64,000 bases of DNA from Periplaneta americana (Eukaryota; Arthropoda; Insecta; Blattodea; Blattidae). Below the pieces are notes generated by a model that ran no database searches, had not been told where the DNA came from, and worked only from the letters and a program-made list of their open reading frames with translations. The DNA lies in contig NC_091125.1 in the NCBI RefSeq assembly GCF_040183065.1, positions 129,177,121 to 129,241,120 on the forward strand. Reading direction: 5' to 3'. The number at the start of each line of letters is the position of its first letter. Position 1 is the stretch's first letter. Shown in pieces: positions 55,045 through 64,000 of this stretch. The translations under genes were made by a program, and so were the position numbers.

Positions 55045-55212
55045 AGTCGTATGAAACTTGACTATAATGGTAATTAAGACGCTCGTATGAAAATTATGAA
55101 ACTCGCTTGAGCTCGTTTCATAAACATACTCGCGTCTTAATTACTACCATTATAGGCTCGTTGCATAATGTACTATTATAACAATCTGAATTAAATGAAA
55201 GTAGTTGCATAT

Positions 55213-55458
55213 GAAGAAGTCAGGGGAAAAAATCTGATAATACATTTTACTGTTTTTACAGGAGAGCAAGTTTCAAGACACATTATAGACTATTCTATTG
55301 TCTTCGGGTTATCATTCTTCAAATTTCTTTGGACTAACGAAGTTGTTATTCTGTACATTTAAACTACACAAATCTACACTACCTGAGCATTACATGACAT
55401 CTAAAACAGAAAATAGATTATTTTGGACTTCCCAAGTTTTTTCCCTGTGCTCTTCATA
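55213..55458 (+). mobile_element. MITE (CAGGGGAAAA family), copy 2
   Basis: Collinear with 38979-39212. Ends GAAGAAGTCAGGGGAAAA and TTTTTTCCCTGTGCTCTTC. Confidence 0.7.
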
Positions 55459-55930
55459 TAGCTAATAAATAGCACACAAATTTTACCTAAAATAGTTAAC
55501 TTATTTTGATTTTTATTCTAACCACAAAGTTAACGCTATATCAACATTCGACATAGTTATATTTTACAAAGAAATGCCATTTAGGATATTCGTTGTTATG
55601 AAAATGAGTGCGTAGCAACGGATTCCTACGCAAGGTCCAAGAAGTCAAGGTTAAAAGTCGTAACGATGACTTAACCACAATCTCTGCTCGCGAGGATGCC
55701 TCTTACAGGAATTTACTCCATAACGCATTATGTAGTTCTCGTGTTTTATATTATTTCTTACATCAAATGGTCTTTTAAATTCTGAATCATTTTGCTTATG
55801 TTCATTGGCTAATTTTCAAGCACACTTAAATGGTTAAGAATTGCATAAACTGTTATCTAACGTTAGTAGAAGTGATGGCGAGTTAGAGAGTATTTCGAGA
55901 GGATAAATTCAACTGTCCCCTTCATGATCA

Positions 55931-55954
55931 TGATGGTGGTGGTGGTGGTGGTGG

Positions 55955-56000
<46 letters not shown>
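55931..56000 (+). repeat. (GGT)n then (GAT)n microsatellite
   Basis: A compound trinucleotide run. Confidence 0.95.
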
Positions 56001-56137
56001 ACCAAGTAATAATAGTTTTAATTCTAAGGTTTTTTTTATAAAACAAGTTTTGCAAGTCCTATATTTTTGTATGAAATTCGCAGAAGAAAAACTGCCGGGA
56101 AGACGACAACTGGGAAGGTCGCGTGTAATTTTTAATT

Positions 56138-56382
56138 GGTTATTTTACGAGCGCTTTATCAACTGCTATGGTTATCTAGCGTCTGAGTGAGATGAAGGTG
56201 ATAATGCCGGCGAAATGAGTCCAGGGTCCATAGCCGAAAGTTACTCAGCACTTGCTCTTAATGGGTTGAGGGAAAACCCCGAAAAAAAAACTCAACCAGA
56301 CAACTTGTCCCAACCAGGATTTGAACCTGGGTTCACTTGTGACACGGTCAGGCGAGCTAACCGTTACTCCACAGCGGTGGAC
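56138..56382 (-). mobile_element. tRNA-derived SINE
   Basis: Reverse copy of the family at 13198-13444: B box in reverse (CAGGATTTGAACCTGGG), head CGAGCTAACCGTTACTCC, body GAGTCCAGGGTCCATAGCC. Confidence 0.8.
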
Positions 56383-56491
56383 TGACCATGTGTAAAGGCA
56401 TATTCATTGGAAACATACTTGTTTAGATAGAGTAATCTGGCACATTATTATTTATTTTGCAGTGAAAAGTCTTCAGAACTTGTAAAGAAGA

Positions 56492-56493
56492 GC

Positions 56494-56541
<48 letters not shown>
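56492..56541 (+). repeat. (ATT)n microsatellite
   Basis: A trinucleotide run. Confidence 0.95.
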
Positions 56542-56559
56542 CGTTATTGTTGCAGTAGA

Positions 56560-58440
56560 ACTGAATGGCAGTGTGAGGTTTAGAAACTCACGTGAATAAT
56601 GTAATGGGACGTGAACCATTAACGAACAGAAACTTTAGGAATAAACATCAGATATCAATGACTGACTGCCACTTACAATTAGGTGGCATATTTCACTCAC
56701 GTAGGCTATAACGTGTTTTGCAAGAAATCTATGCTACTTGCGTACCAATTCGGAATATCATATATTCTAGTTGCGTCCTCGTATTAAATGCCAGACATAA
56801 ACAAGTTTCGTGCCTTCTTTAAATCGCACATATCCCTTCCCACTAAACCAGAATTAGGATTGGCCACCAAGTTTAATATCTACCAGAATAAAACTGAGTA
56901 ACAGCTGAAATTATGGCAGAAATTTCACTAGCTACTGGTTCGGCCTGTCTGAATTAGATCCCTTTTAGTAATGTAAATTTCACCTTTTCGGCAGATTTTT
57001 TGCATCGACTGATGTTTCTAACATTTGCATAATTCAAGTTTACGTAAGATATCGTCTGTTTTCATTGGTGGCTTCTAATAACTGATAAATGTTAGGGTAT
57101 GAGTGATAGAACATAGCGTTTGGCCGTGCATGAAAACTTCCACGAGCATTCATTCTTCGTGTAAGAGAATATGAGAATTCTGCTCATAGTGACGGTGGAA
57201 ATTCAGAATCAGGCTTTGTGTAATTTTCTAAAATACAATCTGGAATGAGGCATGCAGATACATCGTCTGGTTGGGAGGTCATAATAACGTTAATATCGTT
57301 ATTGTTTCAATCGTCTACTTCATAAGGTTTGCAGAAAGGAAGCTTAAAGGACACCTTAAAGAAGTCAATCATTCTAGCTGCTGTAAGCTTCTGCAAGACC
57401 CAAAGATTGGATTTTCTGGAACAAAGCCTGTTTAACATAAAAGTGATACCCTTATGGAGATGTACTTTGCCAAACGGGGAGAACAGCAGAATGAATACAG
57501 GCTAAAGGACTCGGGTAGTAAGGAAATACGAAGAGAAGATCGCCATCTCTCGCTCGTTTATGCAACTAATATCTTTGTGTTTCACATTCGATCCTTAACA
57601 AATGCGCCTACATTGGAACCTTTCGCAACTAAGAAGAGACCATCTAGTCATGTAAAAATGACGTGCTCGTTCACTGGGGTACTGACTGTAACATCTGATC
57701 ACATATTATATATCAGTTTGACCATTCCCATGTTGTGAAATGACAACATAAAAAGAGAACAACCACCAGAGGCTCCACTATCGAAAAGACACTTTTTGGT
57801 AACGGCCGCTAGATGGAAGAGCATTTGCAAGCTATTACTCCATGTATTTTCATAAGGCTTATAACGGGACTTAGTTTGTGGTCGCTAGATGGCAGCATAG
57901 TGAAATTGATATCACATTGGTTGTCCTGGAATCCCATTAGACTGATCAATCTGTTACAATATGTGATCAGGGCTATAATTGACTTAACCTGGTGTGGTGT
58001 AGGGAATTTTATGGACAGCAAAATTTGCCAATGTAAAGAATAAATATTTCTGCATATAATGATTAATAAAATTTCTCCGAAACTTTACGATCTGGGAACC
58101 TACTTCTCATCCCATCCCATTACATTTTAATTTTATGTTTTAAACAAAATTTAAGAGAACATTTTAGGATAGATATTCAGTTCATCGCTATTTCGTTTTT
58201 CATTTAAAGAGAAGATAAATTAATTTGAGTAACATACTGCATATTGTGTCTCATATTCATTATTTCCGGATAAATATACTCGTAGGTAGTGTATCGAATC
58301 GCTATACGCATACAGCTATGCGGCATGCCAAAAACGGCATTTTCGTTGTAAGGAATGTGAAAAGCTTGTATTTTCGCAAAAATTTCGAGATCACTATTTT
58401 GCTACTTGACCGTACTTCCCCTTATTCTTCGTATAATGAG
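56560..58440. other. No recognised gene
   Basis: Open frames at 57454-57738, 57813-58043 and 58225-58452 have no family motif and no clear codon signature. A CTAGATGGnAG pair at about 57810 and 57885 is short. Nothing supported. Confidence 0.3.
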
Positions 58441-58448
58441 AAAGTAAA

Positions 58449-58468
58449 ATAAATAAATAAATAAATAA

Positions 58469-58519
<51 letters not shown>

Positions 58520-58645
58520 GTAAATAAATAATTAGGCTAAGTAAATAAGTAAATAAATAATTAGGCTAAGTAAATAAGTAAATAAATATTTAGGCTAAGT
58601 AAATAAGTAAATAAATAATTAGACTAAGTAAATAAGTAAATAAAT
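58449..58645 (+). repeat. (AAAT)n followed by four 29-bp repeats
   Basis: A tetranucleotide run, then four tandem units of TAGGCTAAGTAAATAAGTAA plus nine bases. Confidence 0.9.
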
Positions 58646-58909
58646 AAAAAGTAGCAGGAGATTCACAGGATCCTGTAATTGCGTGAAACATTATGCTCTC
58701 GGTAGGGTGTCATTGTGATATTTAGAGTTTTAATAAATTGGTTCTTATTTATAAGAATTGTGAATATGTTTGAGAATTAAGTAAATTGCAGTTTGTGTTA
58801 TATTATTAATGATTATTTTTTCTTTATTTCTTTATTGAATAATATACACCATAGACCTATATCTGTATAATTATTTATAATGGAACTACTGTTTTTATGT
58901 AAATGAACC

Positions 58910-59206
58910 GTTGCTAAGGAAGTGATGTCAGAATAATATGACGTAATTCATTGCCGTTGCTAACCAATTGACATCAAAATAGTGTGAAGTAACTCATTGT
59001 CGTTGCTAAGCAACTGACGTCAGGATAATGCGAAGTAACTCATTGCCGTTGCTGAGTAACTGACGTCAGAATAGTGTGAAGTAACTCATGCCGTTGCTAA
59101 GCAACTGACGTCAGAATAGTGTGAAGTAACTCATTGCCATTGCTAAGAAACTGACGTCAGAATAGTGTAAAGTAACTCATAGTCGTTGCTAAGCAACTGA
59201 CGCCAG
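58910..59206 (+). repeat. 46-bp minisatellite with X-box-like and CRE-like motifs
   Basis: Seven units start at 58910, 58956, 59002, 59048, 59093, 59139 and 59185. The core is GTTGCTAAGCAAC directly followed by TGACGTCA. Units 3 and 5 have both motifs perfect. Unit 7 has a perfect palindrome; units 4 and 6 have a perfect TGACGTCA. The first is the palindromic form bound by RFX proteins, the second the canonical CREB/ATF site (established knowledge). Function here is inference. Confidence 0.92.
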
Positions 59207-59214
59207 ATGTTGAA

Positions 59215-60690
59215 ATTTTCGTAAAATTTTATTCATTTGACGCTCGATCATAAAACATTTCGCGTTAAAACATAGATTTATATTTTGTTTCCCTCACTTA
59301 CTAGGTTTTGCCCCTTGTAAGAAATAATGATTAAAATTAATTTCAGTTACCATTGAGTGTGTTGTGTGAATTAAGAAGACATTACCCATTGAAGTCATTA
59401 TTCTCATTGGAGTATGCTGATAACTCAGAGTATTTTTTCAGCCGATGCGAACGCTGCAAGTCTTCATCTGTTGACCATGTTGTTGTGCTACTACAGTTTT
59501 CGTAGTTTATATTGATATTTTAGTCGGGGAAGTTGGAAGTAATCAAGAAATAGGAAACGCATCACTTTTATTATGAAAGGAGGAAGGAGTATTTAATTTT
59601 TTTACTAGCGGGAAAATAACTTGTTTATTGTGCCATTGAAGTAGGATATAAGTAAGAAAACACATTTGGAATTCCATCATATAACAGTACATCCAGGAAC
59701 AGAACATTTTCCTATGCTAAGTAAAGTTCTGTAACACAAAAAGTCATTATTTCCCATTTCAAACAACTCTGTATTCTTTTTATAGTAGCTCGCCAATCAA
59801 ATGAACATGTTCAAAGTATGTCCCAGGTCTAGATAGTTTGGCGCCCGAGGTTACGTCAGCTGAGAAAATATTTTCAAACAGAAATATACAGTTTTTAATG
59901 GAACACGAAATATTTTCAAGGCGAACTTCTAAGTAAAGGGGGCGATTGTATTAACAATATTTGTTCCAGTTTCCTGAGCAATGCACTTAGAGCTATGTTA
60001 ACAGTTGTCTATAATTAATACCGATTAGAATTTTATTATAACACGTTTATTGACTTTTATGAAAGATATTTTTCGCAGACAATCGTCATGGTGGATCATT
60101 GTTAGCGCGCTGTACTTGTATAAGCCAGACAGTTCTGAATTTTGAAACTAGTGCTGGACAAACCCGTGGTCCTGGTAACACGGGAGTTTTCTCTAGGTAC
60201 TTTAGTTCCCCGGGTGACATCCCAACAATTCTTCACTATGTTCAGTACCAGTGTAATATAGATCCACCGCCTGTGGTGCATTCTGGTTAGTCTCTACATT
60301 TCTCGATACTAACGAATAACAGAACGTTTACATTTTCAAAAAGAAATAAAGGCTATTCAGTAGTTTGCATTAAAAGACTAAATGCATTCGAAGTACTTTA
60401 AGTAACTTATTTACAAGTAACGAAAAAGTGACTTCATAATTTTTATGTTGAACATAATTCAGTGTGCAGTAAAAGTGAGAATAAGCTTCACTGGGCGTGG
60501 CAGGCAGAAAAGTGGAGATTCATCTCCGTCCCATCGGACTGGGTGTGTGTCGTCCCTTGTGCTGTGTTAATTCTATTTCGTCTTTAGTAATAACCTCGTA
60601 CCACAATAGTCACAAAGTTAGGAACTCTCTAGTATATGCGAATTTTTTTAATTTATTATTCCCCAATATTAGCACTTTTATCAATATTCT
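59215..60690. other. No recognised gene
   Basis: An open frame at 60099-60290 and the segment 60130-60300 (GCTGGACAAACCCGTGGT...) may belong to a dispersed repeat but cannot be assigned. Confidence 0.3.
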
Positions 60691-60694
60691 TCCG

Positions 60695-60984
60695 AAAAAA
60701 ATACAGTTATCTAAAGTATTCGACCAATATCGACATCATTATCTCTAATATTGTTCCGATAAGGTAATCTACAATCTACTTTTCTTCCGGTATCAATGCC
60801 ATTATCGACATCCCACCGAAACAATACCGTTATTTATAGTATCGAACAATATCGATATCATTATCTCTAATATTGTTTCGATATCGTATTCTGCAATCTA
60901 CTGTTCTTCCGATATCAATGCCATTATCTATATCCTTCCGAAACAATATCGTTATCTATAGTATTCGACCAATGTCGATATCGA
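60695..60984 (+). repeat. 120-bp satellite, left block
   Basis: Units contain TCTCTAATATTGTTCCGATA, then TACAATCTACT-TTCTTCCGGTATCAATGCC, then CCGAAACAATACCGTTAT. The spacing is about 120 bp. Confidence 0.85.
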
Positions 60985-61700
60985 TTGACAACAAAACAAA
61001 ACTTCAACGTGCTCATAATTTGTGTGCACGTTTTGTAAGCAATGTTCGCAAATATGATCATATTACCCCATTCCTTGGAAGCATTAGATTGACTTAAACT
61101 AGATAAGAAAAGAAATTTACATTCACTTCTCCTCTTCGAAATATTGAACTATCCTATTCCTTCGTACCTGTCGTCTCGTTTCACTTACCTTTCTTCTCTC
61201 CATAATCTTAACACACGCTCTCGCCATGAAACAATACTAACAATACCATCCCATCGCACTTCCTCATACTCAGCCTCTTTCACAATAGCCCTGCCAAGAC
61301 TCTGGAATTCGCTAACTGCTAGCATCAGGGACTGTCGAATAAAATTGAATTCAAATCCAAACTTACTAGGTACTTGGTCCGTAATTGAGACTCGTTCAGA
61401 CATGGCTTCTGGTAAATAGTTATCTTATTCTATCACAAAATATTTCAATATCTGGTAATTTCATCACTATATAATTTTGTTATTCTAGGTTTAATTTGTA
61501 CTTCAGTAAAAACAAAATCTTTCGTTATTCTTAACTTCTATAATAAATTGCCTAGTCTTTATTAATCAGGTAATCTTTTAGTACTTCGATTTTTATTGAA
61601 ATTGTAAATTTAATATTAATTCCAATTATAATTGTAATTTTATTCTTAATATTGTGATTGTAATCCCCTGGTAGAGGGTTAAATAAATTCTACTACTACT
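60985..61700 (+). mobile_element. 5'-truncated LINE inside the satellite
   Basis: LQRAHNLCARFVSNVRKYDH ITPFLGSIRL, then after a stop LDKKRNLHSLLLFEILNYPI, SLHNLNTRSRHETILTIPSH RTSSYSASFTIALPRLWNSL form a non-LTR reverse-transcriptase C-terminus. The tail GGGTTAAATAAATTCTACTACTACTA-type ends in (TAC)n. Confidence 0.85.
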
Positions 61701-62300
61701 ATAACGTTATCGCTAATATTGTTTCGATACCGTATAATCTACAATTCACTGTTCTTCTGGTATCAATGCTATTATCAATATTCTTCCGAAACAACCGTTA
61801 TGTATAGCATTCGACCAATGTCAATACCGTTTTCTCTAATATTGTTCCGATACCGTGAACTACAATCTACTGTTCTTCCGGTAACAATGCCATTACCATT
61901 ATCCCACCGAAACAATACCGTTATCTACAGTATTCGACCAATATCGATATCGTTATCTCTAACATTGTTCCGATACCGTGATCTACAATCTACTGTTCTT
62001 CCGGTATCAATGTCATTATCATTATCCCCCGAAATAATGCCGTTATTTATAGTATTGGAACAAAATCGATATCGTTATCTCTACTATTGTTCCGATACCG
62101 TTACCTACAATCTACTCTTCTTTTGATATCAATACCTTTATCAATATTCTTCCGAAACAATACCGTTATGTGTAGGGTACTATTCTTCCAGAACTGATAC
62201 TGTTATTTACATTGTTCTTCCGATAACGATAACAATATTACCGTTATCTACACGATTTTTTTATCTTGATACTGTTGTCTATACACTATTCTTCCGATAC
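61701..62300 (+). repeat. 120-bp satellite, right block
   Basis: At least four further units (starts near 61707, 61832, 61952 and 62073), then increasingly degenerate ones. Confidence 0.85.
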
Positions 62301-62678
62301 TGATACTATTGTCTACCTGTACTGTTATTCTGATATTATTATTTCGATAACATAAGTAGTAACTGATACTTTTCCTTTGATATCATCAGAAAGACGGATT
62401 AATATATTTCACTGGTACTGAATTTAATAATGTAAAGGCGTCGAACGCGTATTTTCTCTTGTGAATGTCGTTTGAACAAAGCAAGAAATCATTTGTAGAG
62501 CTGGAAGCTACCATTATAGTAAAACAACATTTCCGTGGATTTCATAGTAACCGTTTTTGTGGATGAATTTAATAATGTAAGAGATTCATTGACCTGAAGG
62601 AAGATCTCTTACGAAGCATTTCGATATTTTTAGCCGAAACAAATCAAATTTCGGCATAGTTTCACGGCTGAATTTTGA

Positions 62679-62744
62679 TGATGACGACGACGACGACGAC
62701 GACGACGACGATGATGATGATGATGATTATGATGATGATGATGA
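62679..62744 (+). repeat. (GAC)n/(GAT)n microsatellite
   Basis: A compound trinucleotide run. Confidence 0.95.
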
Positions 62745-62981
62745 TAGGATAAGGAAGAGGATAAGTGTGCGATTTATTTTCCCAGGGATGGGAATGGCTG
62801 ACCAGCTGTCGCTCTTTCTCATTTCCTTTGTCTCTCTTTCTCTTCCTCTCTTTTGTCGTTCTCTGCCCTCTCTCTTCATCACCCTCTATGTTTCTGTATT
62901 TTATATTATTTTAAAATCTTGTTGGGCATAGTGCAGTAGGCCTATAATTCAATAGTAAAAAGGAAATGTTATATATAATCA

Positions 62982-63586
62982 GTCTTACTAATAAAAACTC
63001 TTATACAGACGTTTAACTGTCTTATATTTACACAATAAATAGCTCGTTTATAAGTCGTGTGTAAATTCTTACTAATAATCACTACATACGTCGTCTATAA
63101 CAGTGTAACTGTTAAATATCTACGTCATAGTTTCGTCATTACTTCATTACGAAAGATTATAGAATATCTGAGGTTCTCTATTGCATCCGATAGTGCGCGC
63201 TAGTGTGCCGCGCTAAGTATCGATAGTAGTACAATTGGGCCTGATCAATTACCATGCTGTATTTTGGTCAAAGGGTACAGCTACATCAATATAACTCTAA
63301 TTATTCTGTGCTCTTTGATTTGTTCTTCTGTTGTTACAAGGCAACCATCATCGTAAAATGGCAATCGATATGAACAGCTGGTTGAGGAGCGGTAATTTTT
63401 TTCTCTATAGGACAACGCTTAAACAAGAGGTTTCGTGTATATAGGCTAACTACTGCAAAGCAATTCTCATGTATAGTTATAGGCCGTTCATATATCCATC
63501 GCATATGTATGCTTTATTAGTAACGTTTTCTGTCACAACTCTGCATAAGTCTCTTGTAAAAAACTATCCACGGTTTATTAGTAGAC
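62982..63586 (+). mobile_element. TIR element (GTCTTACTAATAAA family), copy 2
   Basis: Collinear with 7735-8316 in the same orientation. The right end is GGTTTATTAGTAGAC, with one base lost. Confidence 0.7.
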
Positions 63587-63746
63587 TAAGCATAAATATG
63601 AATATTACTGTTTACTATAATTATGTCAAAATGACCAATGGATTATATTAATCACAGATTAGTGCAAGAAAGCATCAAAGGTGTGAAAAGACCGAACAAT
63701 TGTAGACTTGTAGAACATAAGCTACTGAATATGTTGTAATAATACA

Positions 63747-63895
63747 GGGTGTAAACGATATAAGCTGCTAAAAATGCTGGTGGTAGAGCATAAATAACGG
63801 AAGAAAAAATTCAAATGTTTTTTCTGTAACCGTAATGGTTTTCCCAGAAAGAAAAGTGTTATGTTTGAAAAGAGAATTAACAGTCATTATTTAAA
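63747..63895 (+). mobile_element. Left end of a possible Tc1/mariner-like element
   Basis: TACAGGGTGTAAACGATATA resembles the TA-CAGGGTG ends seen elsewhere in this window. No partner is visible before the window ends. Confidence 0.3.
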
Positions 63896-63903
63896 CCTTC
63901 AGC

Positions 63904-64000
63904 TTTTTTGAGAGCAGATTGGATGACAAAAACTTCTCAACCGAATTTTCATATTTATTCTGCGTTTAATTTCCTTCCGAGTGTCATTTATATTCGTTAC
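63904..64000 (-). mobile_element. LINE family A fragment, cut by the window end
   Basis: Matches 12462-12570 (GAGCAGATTGGATGACAAAA, CTTCTCAACCGAA, TTTAATTTCCTTCCGAGTGT). Confidence 0.75.

Noticed and set aside
57454-57738. 94-codon plus-strand ORF
   Set aside because: No recognisable domain, no splice or start context, and surrounding DNA shows no coding signature.
58529-58645. CRISPR-like regular repeats
   Set aside because: Four 29-bp units are directly adjacent with no spacers and are a simple AT-rich tandem repeat in a eukaryotic genome.
60099-60290. 63-codon ORF with PPPVVHSG ending
   Set aside because: Looks like part of a dispersed repeat rather than an exon; no splice sites with a continuing frame were found.

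Overview
This window looks like insect genomic DNA, most likely from a cockroach or other blattodean. The clues are an AT-rich background with very long introns, dense 5'-truncated non-LTR retrotransposons, several tRNA-derived SINE families, Tc1/mariner, hAT and pogo-like DNA transposons, many MITEs and many (ATT)n microsatellites. The host lineage is an inference from repeat style and the encoded protein; no species-specific marker was tested.

One host gene is clear. Six exons on the minus strand, spread over 50033 to 22062, join in frame across canonical GT/AG splice sites. They encode the membrane segment and complete ectodomain of a Na+/K+-ATPase beta subunit (nervana/ATP1B family), with all six family disulfide cysteines, potential N-glycosylation sites, the FGY...PC motif and the C-terminal stop. 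The exon or exons for the short cytoplasmic N-terminus, and the promoter, were not found between 50034 and 64000.

Almost everything else is repeats. From 1 to 21 kb, downstream of the gene, there is a SINE fragment, a triple nest (LINE, palindromic element, 529-bp element), a Tc1-like element with a duplicated end, a LINE RNase H/zinc-knuckle fragment, a mariner-like element split by a 2.5-kb hAT carrying a FLYWCH-type ORF, a LINE inserted in a LINE with both target-site duplications (TSDs) preserved, a hAT inside an (ATT)n tract, and degenerate mariner/Tc1 elements. The introns (22 to 50 kb) hold a mariner inside a LINE, twin 250-bp MITEs, a second 529-bp element, three copies of another 250-bp MITE family, SINEs, an R2-like endonuclease fragment, a Tigger-like element in a LINE tail, and a hAT nested in a foldback element. 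The region upstream of the known exons (50 to 64 kb) holds LINE, hAT and SINE copies, a 46-bp minisatellite whose unit carries RFX X-box-like and CRE-like sequences, and a 120-bp satellite interrupted by a LINE.

No operon, CRISPR array or prokaryote-like system is present. The most unusual items are the X-box/CRE minisatellite, the nested insertions that supply their own empty-site controls, and the equal-length 529-bp TIR element copies.
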